From: Siniperca chuatsi
Taxonomy: Eukaryota; Chordata; Actinopteri; Centrarchiformes; Sinipercidae
Assembly: GCF_020085105.1 (NCBI RefSeq)
Contig: NC_058056.1
Span: 19,950,429-20,014,428, forward strand
Direction of reading: 5' to 3'
DNA length: 64,000 bases
Part shown: one piece after another, positions 1 to 12,010 of the stretch
Position numbering within the stretch: position 1 is the first letter of the stretch
How the letters are laid out: the number at the start of each line of letters is the position of its first letter
Notes under the pieces: generated by a model
The model's input: the letters and a program-made list of their open reading frames with translations, nothing else
What the model was told of the DNA's origin: nothing
Databases searched by the model: none
Made by a program: the position numbers and the translations under genes

Positions 1-342
1 GTATCTTTCTCACAAATACACTCTCACAAATACAAACGTGTGCACCTCTGTTTTCTCTTCTCTGCCTACTGCTCTGCCACAGCATCCTTTTTAGCTACCA
101 AACACTAGAACCCGACACCCCCCCACACACGTACATGCACACACACGCACACCCTCAGCCCTCTCTACGGCCTTTCTCCAGCTCCTGCTCTCTCAGTACT
201 TTGGAACGGCCTGCTCTCTCTGTTTCAAATAAAGGCAAATGAGAGATGAGAGGCTTTGTATTAGGAACCATCGCCTACAGTGAACAAGCAGTGATGTTAA
301 TTAGCAATTTAACCTTGATTTGAATTGTAAAGTAGCATTTTT
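1..342. other. intergenic, CA-rich
   Basis: No gene recognised. The first 160 bases are rich in CA/CAC runs (interrupted microsatellite), followed by ordinary AT-rich sequence up to a palindromic repeat element. Confidence 0.6.
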
Positions 343-823
343 TTTAAAGAAATAGTTTTCACATATTAGGAAATGTGCTTATTTTCTGTCTTGTTGAGAG
401 TTAGATGAGAAGATTGATATCACTCTCAGGTTTGTATGGTAAATATGAAGCTAAAGACAGCAGCCAGTTAGCTTAGCTTAGCATAAAGACTGGAGACAGG
501 GAGAAACATAAAGCCTGGCTCTGTCCAAAGGTAACAAAATCAGCCTGCCAACACCTCAAAAGCTCAACTCCCCGCACAGATTAAACAAATGAGATGTAAC
601 ATGTTAATTAATTAGTGAGCTTTACAGGTGCTGGTAGGTTGATTTTGATACCTTTGGACAGAGCCAGGCTAGCTGTTTCTCCCTGTTTCCAGTCATTATG
701 CTAAGATAAGCTAACCAGCTGCTGGCTTTAGCTTCATATTGAATGGGTAGACATGAGAGTGGGATAGATCTTCTCATTTAACTCTCTGCAATTACTTCAC
801 AAAATGTCAAACTATTCCTTTAA
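343..823. repeat. palindromic MITE-like element, copy 1
   Basis: The two halves are inverted copies of each other. The left half has a TTAAAGAAATAG end, GATGAGAAGATTGATA, then CAGCCAGTTAGCTTAGC and CCTGGCTCTGTCCAAAGGTA; the right half carries the reverse complements and ends CTATTCCTTTAA. It is about 480 bp without coding potential. From general knowledge, this GTTAGCTTAGC/CTGGCTCTGTCC palindrome is extremely common in percomorph genomes and behaves like a non-autonomous DNA transposon. A second copy lies at 24945-25445. Confidence 0.8.
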
Positions 824-3611
824 AGAGAAGTTCACAAACTGGTCAAGGGGGGCCTCATTTCAAGATATTTTCATTCTGATACAAAACATTCAGAAAATGT
901 GGAGCTGTAAATTTTGTTTAAAGAATATAAGTTGTCCCCAGCAGTCTCCTTTTCAAACTATGTGCACACCCACACACAAGAGCACTTGTGGACTCATCAA
1001 GACACAAACAACTGCTCACCTCTTACCACCTCCATACAAACTCCTGACTCTCAAAAGTCGGTGTAGCAGGTGGCTCATATTGACCTAGTGATTAGGGAAC
1101 AGAAACGCAGCGGGTTCAACTCCCCTGACAGTCCATCAGCAGCCATAAGTCCTTTCCAAATGACTCCACCCTGATCCTGACAAAAGCATTGGCTAAATGC
1201 TCAAATGTAAATATGATGGCACAAAGCTTACCACTCCTTTAACCTTTGACCTCTAACAATTAAACCTAAAAAACAACTGCAAGAGAGAGTGTGTGTTATG
1301 TGTATGTGTATGTGTGTGTCTTGTCCTAGTTGCCTGTTGCCCACCAAAACCAGCACTTGAGAAAAACGTGTGGGCTGCTCTGGTGTTAAAGGATAGATCG
1401 GGAGGTTGGTTTTTGCCACTGGAATGAGGTCCGATGTTGATTCATCCTCTAACAGGATATGATCCTAAACCTAACAGGGCCTTTTAACTTTCTATCTTTT
1501 TACATTATTTTAATATATCCTCATTAGGTGTTTGTGTTTGTATGTGTGGTTAAAACCATCCTCTGCTATCGCAAGCCTCTAATACCAGAATGACAAAAAA
1601 TAAATAAATAAATGAAGACAGACATGATCCTGACTGACAGAACAGAATAAGTAATACTTAAAAAATCCAACATCCACAGAGGGCGATTCTGTGTTTAGAT
1701 TTTGTATCTTACAAACACTGTACAGGGTAATACTCAACTGACCAGGTTCCATGGACTCCATAGAAAGAAGAAACTCAAAAATAAACCCAAAACAGCTACT
1801 CTTCAACTTATCACTTCTGCACATGTCTGAAAGAAAGTTTATACACAGTTTATTTCTCTTGACTTCATTTTTTTTCACTTCATCTTCAGTTTTTACAATC
1901 AAGTTTGGTTTGTCAGAGGAGAGGAGCATTGTGGAGGAGAGGAGGGAACAGGGGACTGCTGGCTCTTACCAATCCAGTCCCTGACCAGTTTGAGCTCACA
2001 CTGGAGCAAGCTCTTCTACTGGGGAAACTGGAAACTTTAAAGAGTGGTAAAGCCAGGTAATATTTATTCTAATCTGATTTAAAGCCAGAATTGTTATGCA
2101 TTAAAACAAGACATATCCCCCTTCTCTACTGTAGAGGCAAACAAAACAAACACCTCCATCTTTTCACTATCCAGTGCAATATATCTCTTCTTTTCCTTCC
2201 ATTAACCTTATAAAAACTGCCAATTGAAAGAATCAAACATAAGCGGAGAAGGTCGGAAAGGGAACGCTTCATTTTTACTTTTTGGGACAGCTTCACTTTT
2301 GAAGTTTGGGTTTTCTCCTCCAGCCTCGCAGTCCTTGTAGCCTGATTCTCAGGTGTGGTCAGTCTGTATCCTTGCCCTCTCTTAGGGTAAAGCACAGGGA
2401 GGCTTGATGTACAGTAGAAACTTTTTGTTTAAGATCCTAGCAGGTATCTGGTTAGGTATGACCCCTGGCTTACAACCAGATCTCCTGTCATTTCATTAAC
2501 ATTTAATGTCAGACAGGAAGAGAAACCTGATCAGCCAGGGGCAACACCTATGTCAAAGCAAAACAATAAAAAAAAAGTACAGTATTTTCTTATCTGTTAA
2601 GTAATGTTTCAACAAAATATCAAAACGTACATTAAGTTCACAAACAAGTATTTCTTAAGAAAAATGCAGTAAACGTCCAGGGTTAATAGCTTGAGTTCTG
2701 CGTAGAGCAGTTCACTATGTTCCCCTCATAGGTGCAGATCTGAGGTCAGCTTAGACATCGATTTCAACCAACAGCAGCCGTAATGAACTGCAGTGGAATC
2801 GGTGACAGCAGATCAGCATCTAGAAACGACTTTCTGTACAGGATGGCACAGCTGGAGGTTTGGCCAAAGGCTGCAGACGGCCATAGTGAGGCCACAGGCA
2901 GAGAAGGTCTGTTGAAACAGGTTTGGGTGGGAACATGCTAGCCCGATAAAGGGAAAAGCTTCAACCACTCGCTCCAAAATGACCCGCCATGATTTAGCAC
3001 TGGCAGGTTCGAGGGCAAAGCTCTCAGACCTTTTTTATCTACCAAAAAAACCCAACGCATTAATTGAGCTTTTAATGGGACACCAGGTCGGTTTTGGCAC
3101 GGTTGGCAGGAGCGCCTACCGTACATTTCTGTTGCCCACATGCATCCTCCCACTCCTTGCCTATGGCACTGCTGTCCATCCTTTATCCCAACCCTTTATT
3201 TCATAACAGAAGAAGGAAAAATCCTGGTTTCCTACCGATTATTAATGTCCAAATCCCTTTTCAAGTTAAGCTGACACTTGTAGTTAATTTACCAGCATAT
3301 ATGAATATTACCAAAGCACCTTGGGTCATACTCAGTGATATACTGATCTCAGCCACTGTGAGCACAAGATACCTGCCCCCGAGCTGTGGCTCCAGGGTAT
3401 GGCGCTTTTCCAGAGTGGCTATTTTGGGAATGCGTGTGTTTCTATGAGTGAGTGTGTGTATGCTAGATGGGCTGCTTGAAGTGTGCGTTTGCATGTGTGT
3501 GTCTGGGGATCAATTTAAGTACTGAATGTGTATGTGTGAGTGTGTGTCTGTATGTGCATGGGTGTATGTGAATGTGTGTGTGTGTGTGAGGGCTGGAGGG
3601 GCGTAGCGCGG
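824..3611. other. gng7 3' UTR and intergenic DNA
   Basis: No convincing coding exon on either strand. The part next to 3611 should be the 3' UTR of gng7 (minus strand). Minus-strand AATAAA hexamers occur at 3195-3200 and near 2060, and either could end the transcript; which one is used cannot be told from sequence. TG-rich runs lie at about 1290-1320 and 3480-3590. Confidence 0.4.
3536..3590. repeat. TG microsatellite, interrupted
   Basis: Imperfect TG dinucleotide run (TGTGTATGTGTGAG through TGTGTGTGTGTGTGAG) directly downstream of the gng7 stop codon, so probably within its 3' UTR. Confidence 0.8.
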
Positions 3612-4048
3612 CTATAGGATGATGCAGGGTTTCTTGTCCTTGAAAGGGTTTTCGGAGGTGGGAACCCCAACCAGCAGAGGGTCGCTACGAGCGTGCTGCT
3701 CACAGTAACTCATCAGTTCTGCTGCTGCTTTAGACACCTGACAGGAGAGAAGGAGGGGTGAGGGAAGGCCGGGGGTGGGGGGGACAAGAAAAAGAGGATG
3801 GTGGAAGATGGAGGACAGGAGAAAAGGGAGTTGTGAGGGAGGTAGATGAGAGAGGAAGCAACAGGAGGAAAAATGAGAAAGAGAAAGGTATAAGGAGAGA
3901 ACAGTCAGATGTGGATGAATAATCACACTCACACATACACAAACATGGCAGTAAACTATTGTCCTACCTTAATGCGTTCAATCCCTGCCTCAATCCTCAG
4001 CTGTTCCACCAGTTTCCTGGCCTGGGCGATATTATTAGTGGTAGACAT
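3612..4048 (-). CDS. gng7: G protein subunit gamma-7
   Basis: Small gamma subunit that pairs with G-beta and anchors the heterotrimer to the inner plasma membrane. Two coding exons: 3968-4048 (ATG at 4046-4048, donor AAG|GTAGG) and 3612-3737 (acceptor CTGTCAG, stop TAG). They join in frame to 68 aa, the length I recall for mammalian GNG7. The N-terminus [20 protein letters not shown] and the [19 protein letters not shown] block are diagnostic. The C-terminus is a CIIL CAAX box; a final Leu predicts geranylgeranylation. GNG12 was considered, but it has a longer N-terminus and TCIIL rather than PCIIL. The coding exon probably starts near 4062, just after a GGTGTAG acceptor. Human GNG7 and DIRAS1 are neighbours on 19p13.3, and diras1 follows here at 17.5 kb in the same orientation. 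Confidence 0.95.
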
Positions 4049-4489
4049 ACTGATCCATCAGACTACACCAACACAGGAGAAAACTGAATGAGAGCGAAAG
4101 AGAGAGAGTAAGAAAATGTTTACTATGCAGAGAATGTTGAATGATTTCATCAAATATGCTGGCACGCCTTAGCTGGATACACAGGGAGAGGAAGGGCTAG
4201 GTGACTCCTGGCTACTAAAAACTGACTTTGGAACATTTGCATGTACAGAGTACACACCTGCCATGCTTTCAGTATGTTTTGACTTGTCTATCTTGTGTGT
4301 ACAAGATTGAGTGGATTGTCCTAGTGACATAAAGGTGACATCTGAGTTGTGTGTACATATATAGCGTATCTTATAAAAGATAACATAAAAGATACATTTG
4401 TTGTGGTTGATCAAGTTGTTGGTTGCTGCTAGTGGTGGTCTAACTGCATACATTTGCCCCAGTACTGTATTTACAGTAAATACAGTTTT

Positions 4490-4960
4490 GATAAACTGAT
4501 AAACTGAGTATTTTCATTTTATTCCACTTCTACTTCACTACATTTGAGAGGCAAATATTGCACTTTTTACTCAATTGTATTTATCTGGCAGCTACAGATA
4601 CTAGTTACTTTGCAGATTATAATTTCTCATATGATCAGATTATTAAATATCATAGACTGTTATAGATTAAATTACCCAACAGTTCATAAAGTACTTTGAC
4701 TAGACTAACTTCTGTACAACATTAAAATGCTGCTTACACATGAATGCGTTGAATACGTTTATTCTGATTTCTGATAAAACTGTGCCACTGACTTCTCTCT
4801 ATAAAGCCAACTATGTATTTTTTAACATTGCAAAATCAACCTTTATGAAACTTTTTCCTCCTTAGCAATTCTGAAGTAGTTTGCACTATACAGGAGGAGT
4901 ATTCTGCATAATCTATAATTTTCTTTTTACAATACTGCATTTATTTATGAGCTGAATAAC
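4490..4960. repeat. fragment of CTACTTCACTACATTT-type repeat (family S)
   Basis: Contains TTCCACTTCTACTTCACTAC, a shortened CTGGCAGCTACAGATACTAG segment and ACTTTGCAGATTATAATTT, matching the same blocks at 11118-11830, 20286-20849, 58933-59397 and 61190-61376. Lies in the gng7 5' intron. Confidence 0.65.
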
Positions 4961-5239
4961 CCTTTAAGTCATCAACTATATGGCTTCAGTTGCAGAGTTA
5001 TAGCACCGCTGTGAGGTGAGTACATGGTGGTGCACCACTATCATTGATGAAATATTGCAGTTAAAAATACAGTTTATGTAGGTGATATGCACAGTATAAC
5101 TAAAGACGGATCTTGACAATTTTAAAAGCAACTTATACAATATTTGATTATTAGATCTATGTTTGTCAGTCATGCTAAATATTCTTTTAGTGTGTCATCA
5201 CACACATAGATAAATACACAGAAATAATGAGAGTGTTAC

Positions 5240-5379
5240 CTGACTGATGGTAGACAGACAGGACTCTCTCTCTCAACACAAATGTGACTGGACGGAGAGG
5301 ACGATCTGAGTGGTGCAGGGACAGTTGCCAAGTCAAAACGACAGAGCTGGACGGCAGCTGAGCTCACATCGGCTTGTCT
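5240..5379 (-). other. gng7: candidate gng7 5' UTR exon
   Basis: On the minus strand a pyrimidine-rich TTTTTTCACAG acceptor precedes 5379 and a CAGTCAG|GTAACA donor follows 5240, defining a 140-nt exon without a long open frame. It sits 1.2 kb upstream of the gng7 start exon in the same orientation. Inference from splice consensus only. Confidence 0.45.
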
Positions 5380-6179
5380 CTGTGAAAAAAGGAGAACAGG
5401 TGATGTGGCTGCTTACAAAGCTAGGTTACAGACAGGCAAACATTTTATACATTTCAAACTGTTAGCTTCCATTTGCAGTTTATAAAATGTTTGATGTCAC
5501 AGATCCAAAACACTCACTGGATTTAAGATTTAGTTCCATGGATCCATATGGGGAGAGTTTTGTTGTTTTACTAATGAGAGTGAAATCTGCATTAAAACAG
5601 TCATTCTTATACAATTTTGAGTTGGGATAACTGCTGACTGAAATTATGAAAATCTCAAACTATCCCACATTTTGCTTTGTGGAGGGCCAAATTAAATCGT
5701 AGTTGAAGTTTTCATATTTCAGTAATAAAACTGCAAACATTTTGAGATCATGAGGGTGGAATTTACTTCAATGCCAAACTGTCATCATCAGCCTTATCAT
5801 TCATGTTACAATATCTGTCATCACAACTTCATTTTTCTTCACAAAGCACCAGTAATACCACATAATTGATCAGTTGGTAGGACATTCCTGCATCGCTGAT
5901 CCCAACAAAAAGGAATTTTCAAGTCCTTTCATACCTGCGGTGTCCAAAACTCATTTAAAAACCTCATAAACCTCCAATCTTTTTCTTTTACACTTCTGTT
6001 AGCACAGCGTAGACGTTTCCCCACCGGTGCATATGATCAAAACACACCTCGCTCCTCACATACATCACGATGAGTGTGTTACGACTGTGTCTCTCACTCT
6101 GTCTCTCACCCTCTCTGCCGGGAGGAGAGGCCTGCTTTAATTACTCCTACTCTGGAGTAGCTCAGAGATTCATGTCTGT

Positions 6180-6250
6180 AATTAGGGATTTTGTGTGTGT
6201 GCGTGTGTGCGTGTGTGCGTGTGTGCGTGTGTGCGTGCATGTGTGTGTTT
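6180..6250. repeat. (TGTGTGCG)n microsatellite
   Basis: Repeated TGTGTGCG units from about 6190, degenerating on both sides. The short ORFs over it on both strands are artefacts of the repeat. Confidence 0.85.
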
Positions 6251-6339
6251 GCGAGAAAATGAGAGAGAAAGAAAGGAGTGAATAGACTTATAACACCAAA
6301 TGAAATTATCTCTCTCTTTCTGTCTCTGCACACATATTT

Positions 6340-6990
6340 ATATTATTATACTTCTGAGGACATTTATTGATTGTCCCCCAACCTAACCCTAATTCTAAAT
6401 CCTAATCCTAATCTTAACCCTGAGCCCAAATCCTAATCCCAGCTAGACCCTTAGAGGCCAAATGCCCCCACTTAGGAGGGTTTTTGCTCTTTTTCAGTTT
6501 ATTTGTTCTCTCTCACACACGTGGGAACGTGTTTCTGACGACACTGCATTGACTTAAATTAATTCCCTGGAGATTAGAGATGGGCGTATCAATACTGCTG
6601 ACACTTAATTCTAGTTTTGAGTATCAATACTAGCGTCGATATAATTCATACCAAAAGAAATTTATTTGTGCCACGTTATATTAAACGTGAACACTCGTTA
6701 GTTCAGAGAATTCACACAATAAACATTTGTTTTCTTACCATTAAAAACTGCCTTGTGTTTTTACAGGGGTAAAAAAATTAAGTAGCTGTATCTATATATT
6801 GGTGATTCTTGTATTACTTGGTATCGGTTTGGAATACATTTTTGAGGGGTTTTTGGGGTATTACCCAACCCTAGTGGAAATTTACCTAACTACATAAATC
6901 TAACTACTACATGCCCAAGCACAACCCCGACCTGAATATAAGTAGTTTACCTTGTGGGGACCTGCTGTTTGTCCCCAAATAGGAGGTGAC
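6340..6990. repeat. degenerate CCTAACCCTAA-containing fish repeat, interrupted
   Basis: Outer parts (about 6340-6575 and 6883-6990) contain GAGGACATTTATTGATTGTC, degenerate CCTAACCCTAA units, GCATTGACTTAAATTAATTC and GTGGGGACCTGCTGTTTGTC. This resembles a widespread teleost element whose middle is rich in CCTAACCC. The middle has been split by the 299-bp element at 6576-6874. The telomere-like units belong to the repeat and do not indicate a chromosome end. Confidence 0.6.
6576..6874. mobile_element. hAT-like MITE with 8-bp target duplication
   Basis: A 299-bp element flanked by TGGAGATT (6568-6575) and TGGAAATT (6875-6882), an 8-bp target-site duplication with one mismatch. Ends are imperfect inverted repeats: AGAGATGGGCGTAT at the left, and CTAGGGTTGGGTAAT when the right end is reverse-complemented. 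The interior contains TATCAATACT motifs and no ORF. An 8-bp duplication and a GGGTTGGGTAA-type end fit the hAT superfamily. Confidence 0.7.
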
Positions 6991-6999
6991 TGTCAATAA

Positions 7000-8487
7000 T
7001 GTGACAGATGTACAGATGTATGTCCCTAAAATGTGTTTATTACAAGTGCACACACACAGACACACAACCTTTCCATGACAACATACGTTCTCATTCTCTG
7101 TCAGGGTTTAGAGGAGTGTCTCTAAATCACCTCACATGCAGCATCACTGACAGCAAACAGAAGAATATAGATGTGCATATGAACAACAGCAGCTCCTTAC
7201 AATAAACCAAGTAAACACCACACTCTACAGCCTGACAAAATATCAGAGTTGATACAACACCAGTCACAACAAAGAAAAAGAAAACTACAAGCTTATTAAA
7301 GTTTTTGTGTGTGCTCTTATTTTGTTGTCAAACCCCTATAGGATCTGCTTCCACTAAAATAATAAAAGTACCACCTTTTCTTACAACATAACTTGGCAAA
7401 TATTGAAAGGAGGTGACAGCACTTTTATCCTCTTACAACCTTTCACAAACAATGTTCAGTGGTATCATAAACCTGGTGCTTTGATTTCTTCAGCCTGTTG
7501 ATTTTTCAAACTTTCTCCTATTGCGCATTCCGTGCTGAAACAAGGAATGAAAAAACCATCACAAATATGAATGTCTGCCTCTCTACAGTCAAATCTCTTC
7601 TACGCCCCCAAATTTACAACATTTCCTTGTAAAGCCGTTGCACAGAAGCAAAACCTATACAGTAAGCTGGTCATTTGTCTTGGCCTGGACCAAAGACATC
7701 ACCAGAACTGGACAGGCCTCGGCCAGCCAGCCAGCCAACGAGCCCAAAGCCGCTCTCGAGACGCGCAAAAATGCATCAATCCTTATTGATCTAGCAGCTC
7801 CTGGGCCTGCACTTCGAAGCCATGTCCTCCGCTATAGGCCCTGCTTGCTGCTCTACCGTGTGAAAACACAATGCGGGCATTTTGATGGATAGAACAGCAT
7901 GTCCTCTCTCTCCCATGGCTGTCCACACTCCACACACGCGTACATACACACGCATACGCACAAGCGCGCAAACACAGGCAGACCTTGTGCACATATCAGA
8001 GCCAGAGATATTTTCCCAAGTGAAGACCAGACTAGACCGCTTCAGGTCTGCAAATAGGCCATGATTGTTAGCCGTGGGAGCAGGGTGGTGACATGTTTTG
8101 AGGGAGGCAGGCGCCAGCAGCCAAAATGAACCCATCCAGCGACAATGGGCACAAGACTGGAGCGCATGCCTTTATGTTCCGCTATTATGCAAATTGATCG
8201 GCATACGGCCTACTTCAGCATTTAAAATCCAGAGGTTTTTGGATACAGTGGCTTGTGCGTCCTCAGAGTCCAGCCGAGCTGTAGGAAATCTTCCACTGAC
8301 CCTGTCCCCGGTCCTCCCCACCCTCCCTGCCGGCAAAGGGCTGGGGAAAACCGGATTCGTGACACTGATGAAGCCCTTCTCCGCTGCAGCCGCCCTCGGT
8401 GACGAGAAGCCGGGGTTGCAGAGGCGCACAGACGCGTTACAATTATTAAACACAGGGAGAAAAATACCCGAATATCTCCAAACTCAC
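7000..8487. other. gng7 5' intron, no gene seen
   Basis: No coding exon supported. Contains CA-rich stretches (7046-7070, 7928-7980) and, towards 8100-8480, more CpG-containing sequence leading into the candidate promoter exon. Confidence 0.5.
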
Positions 8488-8700
8488 CTCCGAATGCGCT
8501 GTATTGGTGATTTAAAGGGCCAGATCCGTTGGTTTCTCACCCTCTCTGCTCGTTCACTCCCCGTCTTCACCGAGCCAAACGCCTCCCCCTCCACTTCCAG
8601 TGTCTGTCCACTCCTCTACCCCCCTCCCTTCCTGTCCCTTCCTTTCCTCCCTCTCTCCTTCTCCCTCCCTTCATCCGATCCGGTGACAGCCCCTTTAACC
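8488..8700 (-). other. gng7: candidate gng7 first exon / promoter, CpG- and GA-rich
   Basis: On the minus strand, 8488 is followed by a near-perfect donor, GGAG|GTGAGTTT. The sequence ahead of it is purine-rich on that strand (GGGAGGGAGAAGGAGAGAGG type), and CpGs are denser at 8270-8700 than elsewhere nearby. This fits a non-coding first exon of gng7, 3.1 kb upstream of the 5240-5379 candidate exon. The upstream boundary is arbitrary. Confidence 0.45.
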
Positions 8701-10860
8701 CAGGGGCTCCCAAACAAACATTTTCAGACATTCACGCAGATATGTTCGTTTAAAGAAATAAATAATAGTAGGCTATAATGTAAGTCATCTATTTTGTTGG
8801 GGACCCCTGGTGTCCTAACAGGATCCGTAAAGACTTTGTAGCCCGGTAAGTTTGGAAATGTTGGTGGATATTTTGAGGTGTGGATTGGGTAACAATTGCA
8901 TGAATGAAAGCCCCATTCTTGCTCGATCCCCTCGAAAACCAATTTTTTTTTAGACTTTGATCTGTAGGACACTGGCTTGGTATTTGAATGGCTTTATCTT
9001 CCCACCAGCAGGTTTAATCTCTGATCTTAATGTAAATAATAGCTGTTGGCTCAGATTCCAGGCAAATAATCAAATAGGTTGCTACAGTATTTGCCTGAAT
9101 ACTTTCAGTGCATATGAAATGAACTAAAAATACATTTTAGTTGTGGTTGACCCGTATTCAAAATACTGCATAAAACATTTAGAGTGGCTCAAATAGATAT
9201 ATTTTGTATATATTTTCAGATTTTGGTTATGTTGTCTATTTCAAATGTCGCAACACATTGCTTTACATATTCTTTTGATTATAATATGTGATGATAAGTA
9301 CTCCAAATGCACTGAGAAACATGTTTCTAAAATGTTACAGCTTAAAAATCTGTTTTTCTCTTTATAATCCTCTTCTTTGTGGAGGCTATATTAAGGGAAA
9401 GCAAAAATAAATAATCGAGTGTACCTTGATTTCGCTTATCTATAAATTTGATGAAGATTGTAGTGCATGACCCTTTTATTTTCTACAATCATTGTAGCTA
9501 CTTTTGGACTATGTTAGTGCTCAAATAAACTGACCTGTCCTTTTTTCTGCTGCAAGCCTGACATAAAATAAAACATATTCCACAACTCTACCATGACTTT
9601 AACCCAGCTCCATACTCCAACCTGCAAGATATGTGTTTTTCCTCTGTCATGCACATCTGGATCTGTGTACCACACAGTAAGAATGACACTTCTCCACATG
9701 AGTCCACTGCGCTGAGCTGCCACACGGCGGCGCCATTGACTCAGCTGGAGTTCTGTCTTCTCCAGGGAGGTGTGGGCCGCTCCTTCTATTCCTGGCAGGC
9801 CCGGCGCAAACACGCATCCTCCGTTTCCACCGAGCTGTAGTCCACTCCTCCACACAGAGCTAAAAGTGCTGCAACTGCTGCATGATTGTTGGCTGAATGT
9901 GGACGGTTTGCTCTGTGTTGAAGAGGACATAAAGGTCTGATGTGTAGGATAACATCTTATTTTTACATTAGATCTTTGTTTGTGGGCCAGAACACCATGG
10001 TGATGCTGATGAGATGGAGATAGGTACATTCACTCACGCATACACATTTCTACAGCCACTTCTTCATGACTGTAAGGAAACCTATTCTAGCTGCTTATTA
10101 TAACCACAGGAGGGCTTTTTATAACTCCCACACAGTACCGCATTGGCACTGATGTGTGAAATTATGCTGATGCCTGTACATTTCTCCTTCATTTCCTCAC
10201 CTTTTAGCTCTATTTCTCCTTCTCCCTCCTTCATTTGTCTCACATCCTTCTTCCATTTCACTCTCTGTACTCCCCCCACCCTTCCCTCTTGTGTGTCTTG
10301 TTGAAGAGGCAGCATGATTACAGTGGATTATAGCAGAGCTCTTCATTTTCTAAGAAATCAGCGGTGGAAGCCCATGAGTCACAACTAAAATTTGCTCACA
10401 GGCTGACAGAGGTGCACCCCCACCAACCCACCCACACAGACCTTTTTTTGTCTCTTGCTCTGAGCTGTCATGTGTATAGGTTTACTGGCAGGCATATCTT
10501 TGACCTAATAGGCTGCATAGACTTTCCCCAATGTCTAGAAGCACATGTGTGTGTCTCTGCATGTGTGTTTGTGGGCAAGAGGATTATCTCATTAAGATCC
10601 AGCAGATGGGTTGCCACACTGGCCCGGTGGGTGGGGGGGTGGGGGGAGAGTTGTTATACACTCCATCAGCAGCATGGGAGACCTCTGCCTGTCGTAACGC
10701 ATCTCCGTCCCCACCAGGGTCACACCACACTGATGCGACAACCGTCGTCAACGTCACACCGTCTCCATAGCAACCGCGCCGGGCACAGCATCCCCAAGCA
10801 GATGTTGGAGGGTTAAGAGAAAAGTGAGAGTGAAAGGAGGAGTGGGAGGCTGTGAATCCA

Positions 10861-10863
<3 letters not shown>
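8701..10863. other. intergenic, no gene seen
   Basis: Mostly AT-rich sequence. A GC-richer island at about 9700-9840 contains several CpGs and could be a conserved regulatory element, but no start, splice pair or family resemblance was found. A (G)n-rich stretch lies at 10628-10650. Confidence 0.45.

Positions 10864-10900
<37 letters not shown>
10864..10900. repeat. (TC)n microsatellite
   Basis: Uninterrupted TC dinucleotide run of about 37 bp, followed by GTATGTATG. Confidence 0.95.
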
Positions 10901-10904
<4 letters not shown>

Positions 10905-10954
10905 GTATGTTTTGTGTGTTATATTTCAAGTGTGAATTCAGCCAGAAGAAAACA

Positions 10955-11880
10955 AGAATGAGTCTACAGCCATGCTAGCAGAGCCGGTACAACGGTGTTT
11001 TGAGCTAAATGCTAACATGCTCATAATGAAAATGCTAACGTGCTGATGCCAAGCAGTTATAATGTTGACCATGTTCACCATCTTAGAAAAGTTGTAATTT
11101 TTACTCCACTATATTTAGTGGTGGAATGTACATAAGTAATTTGCTCAAGTAGGCCTACTGTATTCGAGGTACTTGTACTTTATTTGAGTATTTCCATTTT
11201 ATGCAACTATATACTTCTACTTCACTACATCTCAGAGGAAAATATAGTACTTTTAACTTTTTCTGACAGCTTTACTTACTAGTGACTTTACAGATTACAC
11301 TTTTTGAATTAGATTTTTTCTGATAAACTGGAGACTTAAGTGTTCCTTAATGGGTTGAGAAAATTCTCCTAACTAAAAATCGTTTGGATTAGCTGGAAAA
11401 TGCATCGTCACAAAGCTGAACACAGGGCTGTTTTTCTGAGCTCATGAAAAGTTGACTTTTTATAGATACGTGGTTCTGACAGGACAGCGACGCTACAAAC
11501 ATATGATGATCTTATATAATATGATGCATTGCTGTGGATTAAACTACACAATAGTATATAAGTAAATAATATTAGTTAAACATCTACAGCAGTAAAATGC
11601 AACATACACATTAATGCATCAGTAATATTAATCCAATAATATATTGTAGTGTAACACTCACAGGGGCTATTTGTCTGCATAATGCATTCTTTTGATACTT
11701 CATTTTCTAATAATATTTTTGTACTTTTACTTTTTAAGTGACACTTTCAATGCAGGAGTATTGGAGTATTTTATATTGCAGTATTTCTACTTTTACTTAA
11801 GTAAAGGCTCTGAAAACTTCCCCCACCACTGTTGGAATCCTAACATTGGCTAATTAGCACTAATATACACCAGTGGCAAG
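10955..11880. repeat. CTACAGCCATGCTAGC repeat (family D), split by family S
   Basis: The left part (10955-11092) has GAGTCTACAGCCATGCTAGC, GAGCTAAATGCTAACATGCT and CTAACGTGCTGATGCCAAGC. The right part (11835-11880) resumes with CTAACATTGGCTAATTAGCA. At 32388-32600 the same blocks are contiguous, so the intervening 0.7 kb (11118-11830) is an insertion. Confidence 0.7.
11118..11830. mobile_element. family S element (about 0.7 kb) inserted in family D
   Basis: Starts AGTGGTGGAATGTACATAAG and ends TTCCCCCACCACTG, so the ends are inverted repeats of a CAGTGGTGG core. The interior has the teleost-typical TACTTTATTTGAGTATTTCC, ACTTCTACTTCACTACATCT and TTACTTTTTAAGTGACACTT blocks. No ORF of note, so non-autonomous. 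Other copies: 20286-20849 and 58933-59397; fragments near 4490, 44300, 51560 and 61190. Confidence 0.7.
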
Positions 11881-11971
11881 CAAGAGGAGAAAATCAAAAA
11901 GACAAGAAACACTCCTCAGTTCACATTTTTATTAGGAAAATCATTTTGCAGATTTGATTATTATTATCATC

Positions 11972-12010
<39 letters not shown>
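11972..12010. repeat. (AT)n(GT)n microsatellite
   Basis: Compound run of TATATATATATATAT followed by GTGTGTGTGTGTGTGTGTGTG. Confidence 0.95.

Noticed and set aside
6365-6430. Telomere-like CCTAACCC units
   Set aside because: Degenerate, few, and part of an interspersed repeat with unique sequence on both sides; not a chromosome end.
8098-8778. 226-codon plus-strand open frame
   Set aside because: Low-complexity Pro/Ser/Leu-rich end, no domain, and it overlaps a better-supported minus-strand 5' exon candidate; GC-rich DNA has few stops by chance.
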